Positions 1 through 9,093 of a DNA stretch of 64,000 nucleotides are shown one piece after another. The notes under the pieces are model-generated. The model made no database searches. It saw only the letters and a program-made list of their open reading frames with translations, and had not been told where the DNA came from. This DNA is from CAVRIA01 sp963721115 (lineage in GTDB: Bacteria > Desulfobacterota > Binatia > HRBIN30 > CADEER01). A program made the position numbers and the translations under genes. The stretch lies in contig CAVRIA010000009.1 in assembly GCA_963721115.1 (NCBI GenBank), forward strand, positions 186,001 to 250,000. Direction: 5' to 3'. Position 1 is the first letter of the stretch. Each line of letters begins with the position of its first letter.

Positions 1-932
1 ATGACGAGGAGCAGCGGCAAGGTCAGGGCGCTGAAGACGGACGACCCGGCGAGGGTCCGGTGCTTTCCGAAGCTGTAGCTGGTGCGGATCATGACCGGCA
101 CGAAGACGCAGCCGGAAAGGAAATAGAAGAGCAGCAGCAAGCTGGCCGACGAGGGTAGCCGCAGCTTGTCGGTGGCCAGGAAGATGAAGAGCGCGGCGAC
201 GATGCCGCCTCCGAAGCCGGCGACCAGATCCATGAGCAGCACCCGCCGCAGGGGCCGGTTGCGGGCGACGATCGACGCCGCGCGCCGCCAGCCGATGGGC
301 TCGTGCCGCGCCACCAGAGGCTCTGGGACACGCATCACCGCCCAGCCCACGGTGAGGGGAAGAAGGAGGATGATGAACCACCCCATCGCCGCGATGCGGT
401 CGGCACCGCCCGACGCCCTCTCCGCCCGCTCGATGATCGCCGGCAGGGCGAGCACCGTGATCATGCCGCCGATCAGGAAGATCTCGCGCCATCCCTGCAC
501 GCGCGAGCGCTCGTGGTAGTCCGCCGTCAGCTCGGCTCCCCAGGAGATGTGCGAGATGGTGAGCAGTGTCCAGCCGACGTAGAGGACGATCATCCAGCCG
601 AGCAGATAGACGCCCGACACGGGCGGGCTCGGCATGAACACCATGTACACGGATCCGACGACGATGGGGACGGACGCCACCAGCCATGGACGGCGCCTGC
701 CCCAGCGCGTGTTCAGGCGGTCGGAGAGCAGGCCGAGGAGGGGATCGGTGACGACGTCCCAGAAACGGGTGAGCATGAAGATCGCGCCGACGAGCCCCAG
801 ACCCAGGCCCATCTCCTTTGCATAGAAGGGCGGCAGGTAGACGACCAGCGGCAGGCCGAGACCGGCGATCGGTGCCGCGGGCGAGGCGAATGCCGCCAGC
901 GTCGATCTCTTCAGGGCCTGCGCGCCAACCAT
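1..932 (-). CDS. MFS transporter, GPH (glycoside-pentoside-hexuronide:cation symporter) type, 3' end off window
   Basis: Conceptual translation of the minus strand from an ATG at 932 gives about 310 residues with regularly spaced hydrophobic helices, and the frame is still open at base 1, so the C-terminus is missing. The loop after helix 2 reads DPLLGLLSDRLNTRWGRRRPW, the signature of the MFS_2/GPH family (D-P..G..SDR..TRWGRRRP). GPH proteins are inner-membrane symporters that bring in sugars or related solutes with Na+ or H+; the substrate cannot be read here. The gene lies 47 bp after the CaiB-family gene on the same strand and is probably the last member of the operon that begins with the acyl-CoA dehydrogenase. 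The start is chosen because the family's hydrophobic N-terminus follows directly; the Shine-Dalgarno sequence is weak. Confidence 0.85.
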   Translation of the reverse strand, partial: MVGAQALKRSTLAAFASPAAPIAGLGLPLVVYLPPFYAKEMGLGLGLVGAIFMLTRFWDVVTDPLLGLLSDRLNTRWGRRRPWLVASVPIVVGSVYMVFMPSPPVSGVYLLGWMIVLYVGWTLLTISHISWGAELTADYHERSRVQGWREIFLIGGMITVLALPAIIERAERASGGADRIAAMGWFIILLLPLTVGWAVMRVPEPLVARHEPIGWRRAASIVARNRPLRRVLLMDLVAGFGGGIVAALFIFLATDKLRLPSSASLLLLFYFLSGCVFVPVMIRTSYSFGKHRTLAGSSVFSALTLPLLLV

Positions 933-979
933 CGGAAGACGGATACCGTCGCCGCGCGCACGGTGGCGCGCGGCCGGGG

Positions 980-3406
980 TCAGCCGAGCACGCCGCCCGC
1001 CACGAGCTCCGCGAACTCCACCTCCGCCATGCCGAGGATCTCGCGGTAGACGGTCTCGTTGTCCGCCGCCAGACACGGCGCAGCTCGGTCGAAGGTCATC
1101 GGCGACGCGGAGAAGCGGAGGCCACTCGCCTCGACCACGTGCTCGCCGAGGACGGGGTGGCGGACCTTGCGGAAGTGCTCGCGGTGCGCCAGCTGAGGAT
1201 CGGCAATGACGTCCTGCATGTCCTCGACGACGGCCGCGTCGAGCCCCGCCGCCTGCAGGCGTTCGACGAGCTCCTCGGCCTTCTGCCCGCGCGTCCAATC
1301 GCCGAGCCGCGGCTCGATCGCGTCCGCGTTTCGCAGACGACCCTCCAGGGTGGCGAGGTCGCCTGCCTCGGCCCACTCCGGATGCCCGAGCAGGCTGCGC
1401 AAGACCTTCCAGTCCTCGTCGTCGTGGATGGCCAGAGCGATCCAGCGATCCTCTCCGGCGGCGGGGAAGACGCCGTGCGGCGCCGCGTGCAGCGAGCGGT
1501 TGCCGATGCGGCTGAAGGAGCGGCCGCTCATCGCATAGCCCAGCAGCCACTCGGTGAGGCAGTAGACGGCGGTCTCGACCTGCGAGACGTCGATGTAGGC
1601 GCCCTCGCCGGTGCGTGCCCGATGCAGGAGCGCTGCGCCGATGGCGATGCTGGCGAAGCGCGGCGACAGCGAATCGGTGATGGTTCCGAACGGGCCGAGG
1701 GGCTCGCGGTCGGGCCACCCGGTCAGGTAGTTGAAGCCGGCCAGGGCCGAGCCCTGGCCGCCGAAGCCGGGATAGGCGCGCTCCGGCCCGGTCTGCCCCC
1801 ACAGGCAGGTGCTGATCATGATCAGGCCCGGGTGGTCGTTCTTCAGGTTGTCGTAGTCCAGACCCCACTTCGCCATCACTCCGGGCGCGAAGTTCTCGAT
1901 CACGACGTCGGCCCAGCCGATCAGCCGCCGGGCGACTCCGATCGCGCGCGGATCGCGCATATTGAGGCCGGCGCTCAGCTTGTTGGGGTTGAGACAGGCG
2001 AAGAAGAGGCTGTGGTCGAGCTTGCCCGAGCCGTCGTCGCGCAGCGTGCGCAGGAAGTCGGGCCGCTGGCGCGATTCGATCTTGATCACCGTGGCGCCCT
2101 GATCGGCGAAGTAACGGGTGGCGATCGGCGCCGCGGCGCCGGCGCCGAACTCGAGGACCCGCAGCCCGGCGTAGATGCCGCTCCCGGCGCCGGGCTGTGC
2201 GGCGCGACCGGGCGCCGGGAAGCAGGCGCTGCCGTCGAAGCTCGATGTCGCGGCGCCCGCCGGGCAAACGGCGTCGCCGATCCGCGCCAGCGGGAAGTTC
2301 GCGAAGCGGCCGGGAAACGGCAGGCGCCGCCCGACCCTCGCCGGGTCGAGCTCGACGAAGAACTCGCGCGCCCGCAGCTGACGGCTCTCCAGCACCTGTC
2401 GCTCCGTGTTCGCCGGCGCCAGCATGAGGCGGCGCTCGCAAGCCGCGTCGTAGAGCTCCTGCATCGTCTTGGTCTTGAAAAACGCCGCGAAGGGGGCGGC
2501 GATGGCGTCCACCTCGTCCTGGGTCAGAACGTTATGGTTGTACTTCTCCCAGTCGCGATCCTTCAGCACCGGCGGCGCCATGCCGTGCTCGTCCATGTAG
2601 CGGACCATGGCGATCAGTCCCGGGATACGCGCCCGCCCGCCGCGCAGCGCGAAGCTGACGTAGCCGTCCTTGCACGGCCAGATCTCCTGCTGCACGGTCT
2701 CGCCGACGCGGTTGTAGTTACCCGAGCGCTGTCCCCGATAGCCGGCGAGCCACGCCTGGGCGGGATTGGACATGCTGGGCATCAGCATGACCTCTTGCAG
2801 GGACACGTCGATGTGCTGCCCCTTCCCGGTCCGGTCCCGATGCCACAGGGCGGCCAGGATGCCGGTCGCCGCCTCGGCGCCGCCGTGGAAGTGAGTGACG
2901 GGCATGGAGGAACGCAGCGGTGCCCGATCGGCGTCGCCGGTCATGAACAGGTTGCCGCTGGCGGCGAGCGCGGTGAGGTCGGAGCCGCGCCGCCCGCGGC
3001 GCGGACCGGTCTGGCCGTACGGGGTGACCGAGCAGTGGACCAGCCGCGGGTTGATCTCGCGCAGGGCGGCGGGGCCGACCCCGAGCTCGTCCAGCCTTCC
3101 CGGCGCGAAGCTCTCGATCAGTACGTCCGCCTGCCGCGCCAGGGCGCGCAGCCGCTCGATTCCCGCGCTCGAGCCCAGGTCGAGGACGGCGCAGCGCTTG
3201 CCCAGGTTGCGGGCGATCCACTGCGCGCCGCCGCTCGGGCCCGGCTCGCCGCCGCAGAACGGGCCGCGCCGCCGCGTCGGATCACCGCCCGGGGGCTCGA
3301 TCTTCAGAACGTCCGCGCCCAGATCGGCGAGAATGCGCCCGGCCAGCTGGCCGGACTCGCCGGTGAGGTCCACGACCCGAAGTCCCTTCAGACATCCCTC
3401 GCTCAT
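980..3406 (-). CDS. Tandem CaiB/BaiF (family III) CoA-transferase fusion
   Basis: 808 residues, twice the usual ~400 of family III CoA-transferases. Two complete modules are visible: residues ~8-400 (LRVVDLTGESGQLAGRILAD...) and ~411-805 (LRVLEFGAGAAAPIATRYFA...). These enzymes move CoA between carboxylic acids through an aspartyl-CoA thioester. In module 2 the expected aspartate is present (D578 in GTITDSLSP). In module 1 the aligned position is H172 (PVTHFHGG), so module 1 may be structural only. The gene is 72 bp downstream of the acyl-CoA dehydrogenase on the same strand, and the MFS gene follows, suggesting activation and catabolism of an imported acid. The acyl substrate is unknown. Confidence 0.9.
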   Translation of the reverse strand: MSEGCLKGLRVVDLTGESGQLAGRILADLGADVLKIEPPGGDPTRRRGPFCGGEPGPSGGAQWIARNLGKRCAVLDLGSSAGIERLRALARQADVLIESFAPGRLDELGVGPAALREINPRLVHCSVTPYGQTGPRRGRRGSDLTALAASGNLFMTGDADRAPLRSSMPVTHFHGGAEAATGILAALWHRDRTGKGQHIDVSLQEVMLMPSMSNPAQAWLAGYRGQRSGNYNRVGETVQQEIWPCKDGYVSFALRGGRARIPGLIAMVRYMDEHGMAPPVLKDRDWEKYNHNVLTQDEVDAIAAPFAAFFKTKTMQELYDAACERRLMLAPANTERQVLESRQLRAREFFVELDPARVGRRLPFPGRFANFPLARIGDAVCPAGAATSSFDGSACFPAPGRAAQPGAGSGIYAGLRVLEFGAGAAAPIATRYFADQGATVIKIESRQRPDFLRTLRDDGSGKLDHSLFFACLNPNKLSAGLNMRDPRAIGVARRLIGWADVVIENFAPGVMAKWGLDYDNLKNDHPGLIMISTCLWGQTGPERAYPGFGGQGSALAGFNYLTGWPDREPLGPFGTITDSLSPRFASIAIGAALLHRARTGEGAYIDVSQVETAVYCLTEWLLGYAMSGRSFSRIGNRSLHAAPHGVFPAAGEDRWIALAIHDDEDWKVLRSLLGHPEWAEAGDLATLEGRLRNADAIEPRLGDWTRGQKAEELVERLQAAGLDAAVVEDMQDVIADPQLAHREHFRKVRHPVLGEHVVEASGLRFSASPMTFDRAAPCLAADNETVYREILGMAEVEFAELVAGGVLG

Positions 3407-3478
3407 GACCTCAACTCGTGAAGACTCTCTCGCCCCGCGTCAAGAGCGACCGACCGAGTCCTGGAGCAGGGGCGGTCG

Positions 3479-4672
3479 TCAACGCGGCAGGCCCAGCGCC
3501 CGCTGCGCCAGCAGGTTGCGCATGATCTCCGAGGTGCCGGAGGAGATGGTCACCGAGCGGCCGTACAGATAGCGCTCCTGCCAGTCGGTGGCGTCGAGCT
3601 GGCGCGGATCGCGGTAGAGCTGCGCGTAGGGGCCCTGCAGATCGAGCGCCAGCTCCTCGATGCGCTGCTCGATCTCGCTGCCGAACAGTTTCTGCATCGC
3701 CGCCTCGGGCGGCGGCGTCGCGGCGCCCTCGAGCAGCGGCAGGACGCGCAACGTCTGCGCGGCGAAGACCGTGCTCTCGATCCACGCCTGCGCCACGCGG
3801 CCGCGCAGCCGCTCGAGCTGACCGCCGTCGCAGCCGCTTCGGCGCAGCTTGTTGTAGAGCGCCGCGACCGAGCGGGCGCCCTTCTCCAGGCGGATCTTGA
3901 ACTCCGTCGCCCACAGCGTACCGCGCTCGTGGCCGAGCGCCGTCTGGATCACCGACCAGCCGCCGTTCACCGGGCCGAGCACGTTCTCGACCGGAATCCG
4001 GCAGTCTTCGAAGAACACCTCGCAGAACTCGCTCTCGCCGGTGAGCTGGCGGGTCGGAACGATCTCGATGCCCGGCGCGTTCATCGGTACCAGCAGGCAG
4101 CTGATGCCCTTGTGCTTCGGGGCCTGCGGGTCGGTGCGGGCGAGGACCAGACACCAGGCGGCGAGATGGGCGCGGCTCGACCACACCTTCTGGCCGGTGA
4201 TCGCCCAGGAGTCCCCGTCGCGCTCCGCCTTGGTGCGCAGCGACGCCAGGTCGGAGCCGGCGTTCGGCTCCGAGAAGCCGAGCGACCACATCTCCTCGGC
4301 GGAGAGAATGCCCGGCAGGAAGCGCTCCTTCTGTGCCGGCGTCCCGACGTCGATCAGCGACGGGCCGACGATCCCCAGGCCGACGTTGTCGAGGATGCGC
4401 GGAGCGTCGACGCGCGCCAGCTCCTCCGTGTAGATCATCTGCTCGCGCGAGCCGACGCCGCGCCCGCCGTGCTCGCGCGGCCACTCCGGCGCCAGCCAGC
4501 CGCCTTCGTGGAGGGTGCGCTGCCAGTGGCGGTAGAACTCGTACCGCGGCCGTTCCTCCTCCGGGATGTCGCGCCGGCCCTGCAGCCAGCCCGGCGGAAG
4601 GTTGGCCTCGAGCCACGCCCGCAGCTCGCGGCGGAACGCCGCATCCTCGGGCGTGTCTCTGAGCGTGATCAT
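3479..4672 (-). CDS. Acyl-CoA dehydrogenase family protein
   Basis: 397 residues, normal length for the family. Visible elements are the N-terminal helical domain (from FRRELRAWLEANLPPG), the FAD-side motif around residues 130-145 (WSLGFSEPNAGSDLASL), the middle beta domain (ITGQKVWSSRAHLA) and the C-terminal SSGTSEIMRNLLAQRALGLPR. The residue just before the GTSEI motif is Ser rather than the Glu of short/medium-chain enzymes, so the catalytic base must lie elsewhere, as in several acyl-CoA dehydrogenase subfamilies. It is the first gene of a leftward operon with the CaiB-like and MFS genes. A palindromic operator sits 19 bp upstream of the ATG at 4672. It likely oxidises an acyl-CoA to the 2-enoyl-CoA; the substrate is not readable. 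Confidence 0.92.
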   Translation of the reverse strand: MITLRDTPEDAAFRRELRAWLEANLPPGWLQGRRDIPEEERPRYEFYRHWQRTLHEGGWLAPEWPREHGGRGVGSREQMIYTEELARVDAPRILDNVGLGIVGPSLIDVGTPAQKERFLPGILSAEEMWSLGFSEPNAGSDLASLRTKAERDGDSWAITGQKVWSSRAHLAAWCLVLARTDPQAPKHKGISCLLVPMNAPGIEIVPTRQLTGESEFCEVFFEDCRIPVENVLGPVNGGWSVIQTALGHERGTLWATEFKIRLEKGARSVAALYNKLRRSGCDGGQLERLRGRVAQAWIESTVFAAQTLRVLPLLEGAATPPPEAAMQKLFGSEIEQRIEELALDLQGPYAQLYRDPRQLDATDWQERYLYGRSVTISSGTSEIMRNLLAQRALGLPR

Positions 4673-4690
4673 CGGCGGGCGCGTCGATCC

Positions 4691-4716
4691 GGCTAACGGG
4701 CGTTAGCCTCGCTAAC
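4691..4716. promoter_or_regulatory. Palindromic TetR-type operator (site 1)
   Basis: Perfect 7-bp arms GGCTAAC and GTTAGCC around a 4-bp spacer (4691-4708), followed by an extra half-site GCTAAC at 4711-4716. The site lies between the divergent acyl-CoA dehydrogenase (ATG at 4672) and the carboxymuconolactone-decarboxylase-like gene (ATG at 4800), so it could control both. The same arms occur just upstream of the TetR-family gene at 43276-43293 and, with one changed base, at the start of the PaaK-like gene at 10126-10150. Confidence 0.75.
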
Positions 4717-4799
4717 AAAGGGCCCAGAAGAGTGCAAGCCGCGCGTTGTGTTGATCTGCTTCGGCGCCCCGACATAAGGTCCGCCCGAGGAGATCAGCG

Positions 4800-5447
4800 A
4801 TGCCGCGACTGCGCCAGGTGTCCCGCAGCGCCGCCATCGACGAGGTGGCGCGCATCTACGACTTCGTCTTCGGCGAGGGCCGCGACCCGGTCGCCGAGCC
4901 GGGCACCGAGACCGGCACGCCGGGCAACTGGTGGACGGTCTTCGCCCTCGTGCCCGAGGCGCTGCAGCACGCCGTCGCTGGCTTCGCCTTCTACCGCAGC
5001 AAGCGCCGCCTGCTCGACCCGACACTGCGCGAGCTCGGCCAGGCGCGTGCCGGCTGGGCGCGCGGCAGCCAGTTCGTCTTCTCACAGCACTGCAAGGCGG
5101 CGCGCTCGGTGGGCCTGAGCGACGCGCAGGTCGATGCAATCCCGGCCTGGCAGACGGCGGACGTCTTCTCGCCGCTCCAGCGCGCGGTGCTCGCCTACAC
5201 CGACGCGCTGGTGCTGGACGGCGGCCGCACGCCCGACGCCACCTTCGCCGCCCTGCGCGCCGGTGGCCTCTCCGACGAGCAGATCCTCGAGCTCACCTAC
5301 GTCGTCTGCCTGTACGAGATGCACGCCACCATGTGCCGCGCCCTGCGCCTGGAGTACGACGACGTCGACGAACGCGTCGTCGAGATCCTCGGCCCCGGCG
5401 GCGCCCGGACGCTCGACGCCATGCGCCGCGTCGACCGGCGCGAATGA
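4800..5447 (+). CDS. Carboxymuconolactone decarboxylase / AhpD-like family protein
   Basis: 215 residues. The core from residue ~75 (RELGQARAGWARGSQFVFSQHCKAARSVGLSDAQVDAIPAW) matches the all-helical CMD/AhpD fold, with the SQHC motif where this family carries its active-site His/Cys region and the usual 'FSPLQRAVLAYTDALV' helix after it. Members are small peroxidases, decarboxylases or unassigned proteins. There is only one Cys in the motif, so an AhpD-type CxxC redox pair is not present. A Shine-Dalgarno GAGGAG at 4787-4792 supports the ATG at 4800. It is divergent from the acyl-CoA dehydrogenase across the shared operator and may belong to the same regulon. Confidence 0.85.
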   Translation: MPRLRQVSRSAAIDEVARIYDFVFGEGRDPVAEPGTETGTPGNWWTVFALVPEALQHAVAGFAFYRSKRRLLDPTLRELGQARAGWARGSQFVFSQHCKAARSVGLSDAQVDAIPAWQTADVFSPLQRAVLAYTDALVLDGGRTPDATFAALRAGGLSDEQILELTYVVCLYEMHATMCRALRLEYDDVDERVVEILGPGGARTLDAMRRVDRRE

Positions 5448-5525
5448 AGAGATCTTCATCACAGGGGCACAGCGACACGGAAGCTCTCGGACTCTGAGCC
5501 TGCGCGCCTCTGAGGTGAGACGCCC

Positions 5526-6350
5526 CTACGGCAGGCCGGCGCCCGGTACGTCGACGTCGACCACCTCGATGCGCCCGTCGCGCGCGGCGCGACTCTTCTC
5601 GGGATGGCCGTCGCTGGCGGTGCAGATGAACAAGGTACGGCGCGCGGGGCCGCCCAGCATGCAGGCGAAGGCCTGCTTCTCGACCCGCGCGCGGTGCGTC
5701 ACCTCGCCGCCCTCGCGCACGCGCAGGACCTCGTGGCTGATGGGCGAGGCGACCCAGATGGCGCCCTCGGCGTCGAGACAGATCCCGTCCGGCACCGCGC
5801 CGTCGAGCGTCGCCCACACGCGTCGGTTCGTCAGCGAGCCGTCTGGCTGCACGTCGAAGGCGGTGAGCCGCGCCGCGAACGATTCGCCGATGATCATGGT
5901 GCGGCCGTCCGGCGTGATCACCGTGCCATTGGGAAACATGATATCGTCGGCGACGACGCGGGCGCGCCCGTCCGGCTCGACCAGGACCACCACGGCCGGT
6001 TTCGGTTCGCCGCCGTAGTACAGGTCGAAGCCGAAGTTGCCGATGTAGGCGCGGCCTTGGCGGTCGACCACCATGTCGTTGCAGTGGAAGGAGGCCAGCC
6101 GGCTCAGGTCGGCGACCTCGGCGAGGCCGCCCGGATCGAGCCGCAGCAGACGCCGGTCCTCCATCGAGACGACGAGCAGCCGCCCGTCCGGCGTCCAGCC
6201 GAGACCGGACGGATGGCCCGGCACCTCGACGATGACCTCGCTGCGGCCCTCGAGATCGACCGTCATGACGTGCGGTGCGTGCATGTCCGAGAACCACAGC
6301 TTGAGAGCTGCCGGGCGACGTTCGAAGCGGCGAGCTCGGCCTTTCCCCAC
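5526..6350 (-). CDS. SMP-30/gluconolactonase-like beta-propeller protein, 5'-truncated
   Basis: 274-residue frame whose residues from ~17 on (LWFSDMHAPHVMTVDLEG, HPSGLGWTPDGRLLVV, FHCNDMVVDRQGRAYIGNFG, PNGTVITPDGRTMIIGES, PDGICLDAEGAIWVA) are a typical SMP-30/LRE lactonase propeller, including the N and D residues that usually bind the metal. The first blade, with the family's GEGPRW metal-binding Glu, is missing. The first ~16 residues (MGKGRARRFERRP...) are not family sequence and are antisense to the next gene. Homology starts abruptly near base 6302, where a divergent, also truncated gene begins. It is probably non-functional, or the product of a join in the assembly. Confidence 0.72.
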   Translation of the reverse strand: MGKGRARRFERRPAALKLWFSDMHAPHVMTVDLEGRSEVIVEVPGHPSGLGWTPDGRLLVVSMEDRRLLRLDPGGLAEVADLSRLASFHCNDMVVDRQGRAYIGNFGFDLYYGGEPKPAVVVLVEPDGRARVVADDIMFPNGTVITPDGRTMIIGESFAARLTAFDVQPDGSLTNRRVWATLDGAVPDGICLDAEGAIWVASPISHEVLRVREGGEVTHRARVEKQAFACMLGGPARRTLFICTASDGHPEKSRAARDGRIEVVDVDVPGAGLP

Positions 6351-6895
6351 GCGATGCGATCGCCAGGGTCCCGGTCGTACCCCCGGAACGCCGCACCTTC
6401 GCCGGCTCGATCACCTCGGCGCTGACCGCGCTGCAAGACTTCCCGCAGTTCGAGCCGGTGATCGCCTTCATCGACGTCGGCGGTGACGGCGCAGAGCTCG
6501 TCTCCCAACTCACCGACGTCTTCGCGGGCGTGTACCTCGCCAACGTCCACGACACGCTCACCTCGATCGTGTTCATCCACGGCGTCACCAGCATCGCCGC
6601 GCTCGGCAATCTGCTGCCTCACCTCCGGAACGACACGGCGCGCACGGCCTTGCGCTACGCGTGGCAGTCGAGCTGCGCGCTCTACGCCACTTTCGGCGGT
6701 CGCCCGGCTCCGGCAAGCGCGATCGAGCCGCCGCGCGAGGATTCCTCCGCGCTCATCGACCGAGCGATCGCGCACGGCGACGAGCACGTCATCAAGTTCA
6801 CGGAGGCGTGTCTGCGCCAGCACGCAAGGCGTCCGTCGCCGGCCTACCTGGCCGCGGCCCGCCACGCTTCGGAAGTCCTGCCAGTGGCCGAATAG
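6305..6895 (+). pseudogene. Questin oxidase-like (DUF4243) protein, 5'-truncated remnant
   Basis: The frame is open from 6305 (just after an in-frame TGA) to the stop at 6893-6895; the earliest usual start is a GTG at 6458. Residues such as RTFAGSITSALTALQDFPQF, SIVFIHGVTSIAALGNLLPHL, ALRYAWQSSCALYATFG and HGDEHVIKFTEACL look like the C-terminal ~190 residues of the questin-oxidase-like family (normally 350-450 residues). The N-terminal half is absent, cut at about the point where the divergent SMP-30-like gene also loses its 5' end. Family assignment is from remembered motif pattern and moderately sure; the truncation is directly visible. Confidence 0.55.
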
Positions 6896-7140
6896 CCCGC
6901 GAAATCGGGAAAGAACGAAGCCGGGTCGCCGGCCGGCGGGCGGATTGCCGATGCTCGCAGCTTGATTCTGCCCGGGACAACCGCGGCGGTCGAGGTTTTG
7001 CCTCGGCAGCGCAGTACCGGGAAGAGCTGCTCCGGCACTATGCCACGCAGGTCGCAGCGCGCGAGCGAAATGCGTGGGTGCTTCGGGTGCAAAGCGCCGA
7101 GCCCAGTTCTGGAAGCTCCAGGTAGGACACGTTTGGATCC

Positions 7141-8319
7141 TCAGAGCGACCAGAGATAGTTCTTGAGCTCGACCCGGCGCCGCAACAGTGCGACGGCGGC
7201 CACGACAACCAGTGCCATCAGTCCGAACAAGAGCCCGGTGCCCGACACGGCGGGGGCCGGGGCAGTCACCGTCGTGCAGGTCCCCTGGGTGTCTGGCAGA
7301 TTACAGAACTCCGTCGGGCCATCGCACGCACTGTTGCAGCACACGCCGTCGACGCAGAAGGTCGAATCGCATTCGGCCGGCACGCTACAGGAGTCACCCA
7401 CAGGCAACCGGGTGTCGGTTGGCGTGACTGTGGGCGTGGCGGTCGGAGTGGCCGTCGGCGTAATGGTCGGGGTGTCCGTCGGCGTATCCGTCGAGGTGGC
7501 CGTGGGCGTCGCGCTTGGTGTCGCGGTAGGTGTCGAGGTCGGCGTGGCGGTCGGAGTGGCCGTGGGCGTCGGCGTCTCGCACATGCCCGATTCGCTGTTG
7601 CACGACGCGCCCGCGACGAACGACGTGATTCCGCTGAGCAACGCGCAGGTAGCCTGATCGGTCTCCGCGCAGACCGAGAAATCGGGGTGTCCGTCGGCCT
7701 GACTCGGATCGAGCATGCGGTCCTGCACGGCGAGGCTCATCGCGTTCGGCACCTCGCAGCAACCGGTCGTCGGGCAACCGTCCGGCCCGCAGGGCGCCCC
7801 CTGGACGACGTCCATCTGGCACGTGTTGCCGCCGAGGGCGGGCACGACCAGGCACTGGACGAGGCAGTCGAGCGCGGTCGTTTCGCTGCAGCCGCTCGGA
7901 CATTGGAGATCGATCCTGGCATTCCCGTCCGCCGGACCACAGTTGCAGCAAGCCGTCGGCTGGCAGCTACACGCCAGATCGCGCGAGACGCAGGTCTCGC
8001 CCTCCGGACAGTCCCCACCGCATCCCAGCCCCTCCACGGCACAGCCGCCTTCGGGGACGCAACCGCATTGCCCTAGACCGGTGGAGGTACAGGTCTCCCC
8101 TTCGTTCGGACACGGCCCGCCGCAGCTCAACCCTCTCAGTCCACAGACGTCGGGGATACAGCCGCATTGGAGAACTCCGGTCGAGGAGCATACCTCTCCC
8201 TCCGAGCAACTCCCGCCGCAGGAGAAGGATGGTATCTGGAGCCCACAAGAGGCGCGGGCCGCCGTTGCGGGCACCAGCAGAAGGCATAGAGCTGCAAGGA
8301 CGGTCGTCTGCGGACGCAT
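7141..8319 (-). CDS. Secreted Cys-rich protein with Thr-Pro linker and C-terminal membrane anchor
   Basis: 392 residues. A signal peptide (LAALCLLLVPATAARA) is followed by three Cys-rich repeats of the form C-G-G-x-C-P/S-E-G-E-x-C (residues ~25-130), a further Cys-rich domain, a (TPTATPTS)-type Thr-Pro linker (~250-300), a short Cys cluster (CSVPAECDSTFCVDGVCC), and a C-terminal tail with a Gly/Thr lead, one transmembrane helix and RRR. That tail resembles C-terminal sorting/anchoring signals of Gram-negative surface proteins. A Shine-Dalgarno AAAGGA lies 7 bases before the ATG at 8319. Function is unknown; the architecture says exported, disulfide-rich and surface-anchored. The linker is of the same type as in the scaffoldin-like gene 5 kb away. 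Confidence 0.8.
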   Translation of the reverse strand: MRPQTTVLAALCLLLVPATAARASCGLQIPSFSCGGSCSEGEVCSSTGVLQCGCIPDVCGLRGLSCGGPCPNEGETCTSTGLGQCGCVPEGGCAVEGLGCGGDCPEGETCVSRDLACSCQPTACCNCGPADGNARIDLQCPSGCSETTALDCLVQCLVVPALGGNTCQMDVVQGAPCGPDGCPTTGCCEVPNAMSLAVQDRMLDPSQADGHPDFSVCAETDQATCALLSGITSFVAGASCNSESGMCETPTPTATPTATPTSTPTATPSATPTATSTDTPTDTPTITPTATPTATPTVTPTDTRLPVGDSCSVPAECDSTFCVDGVCCNSACDGPTEFCNLPDTQGTCTTVTAPAPAVSGTGLLFGLMALVVVAAVALLRRRVELKNYLWSL

Positions 8320-8580
8320 TCGAAATCCTTTCCCCTTGGCGGTCCCATGACCGCCGGCGAAATCGAGCCCTCCCGCGGCGTGTACGCATTATCTACGCGA
8401 AGCGCAAGGCAGAGAGCATCAGTTGGACTTTCGTCCGCGGCAACGATCGCCAACGGCGCGACAGCGGTGTCGGCTGATTCGCAACGAGTCGTCGACGGCT
8501 GCGGTGATCTCCCGAACGACCCAGCGTGCGCGCGAGCCTTTGAATCGGCGGCGATTTCCGGCCATTCTCCGGTCTCGGAG

Positions 8581-9093
8581 ATGGCGACCGTACTTCACCT
8601 GCTCGGCCTCCTGCTGCTGTTCGGATTCTGCGGCGTCGCGCTGGTGTCGCTGGTCTTCGGCCTGCCGGGGACCTTTCTCATCGTCGCCGCGGCGCTCGTC
8701 TACGGCTGGGCGACCGGCTTCGCGGCCGTGACGTGGTCGACCATCGGCTGGCTGGCGCTGCTCGCCGCGATCGGCGAGGGCATCGAGTTCGTCGCCGGCA
8801 GCGCCGGTGCCGCCAGCCGCCGCCCGTCGCGCCGGGTCACCGTGTTCGTCCTGATCGGCGGCTTCGCGGGCGGCATCATCGGCACGCCGTTCCTGTTCGG
8901 CATCGGTTCGCTGATCGGCGCGCTCCTCGGCGCCTTTGCTGGCGCTGCGCTCGCTGTCGGCTCGGAGGGTGGAACGATCGGCGAGTCGTTCTCGACCGGA
9001 ATGGCCGCGATGCGCGGCCGCCTGCTCGGATTCGTCCTCAAGGCCGCCGTTGCGGTGGTGATGGTGGTGATCGTCGCAGCGGCGGCGATCTGA
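8581..9093 (+). CDS. DUF456-family small membrane protein
   Basis: 170 residues, almost entirely hydrophobic: helices at residues ~5-25, 29-45, 55-70, then Gly-rich glycine-zipper-like helices (FVLIGGFAGGIIGTPFLFGIGSLIGALLGAFAGAALA) and a C-terminal helix. The VSLVFGLPGTFLIVAAALVYGW opening and the EGIEFVAGSAGA segment are typical of DUF456, a family of unknown function. The ATG at 8581 is chosen because the first membrane helix starts right after it; the frame is open further upstream but that part is not hydrophobic or family-like. It converges with the PaaK-like gene at 9187. Confidence 0.75.
   Translation: MATVLHLLGLLLLFGFCGVALVSLVFGLPGTFLIVAAALVYGWATGFAAVTWSTIGWLALLAAIGEGIEFVAGSAGAASRRPSRRVTVFVLIGGFAGGIIGTPFLFGIGSLIGALLGAFAGAALAVGSEGGTIGESFSTGMAAMRGRLLGFVLKAAVAVVMVVIVAAAAI

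Noticed and set aside
818..3421. 867-codon plus-strand frame
   Set aside because: Antisense shadow of the tandem CaiB gene, with no domain pattern of its own.
7427..7590. Repeat with a regular period, considered as a CRISPR array
   Set aside because: It is a Thr-Pro coding linker with an 18-bp period and no unique spacers.
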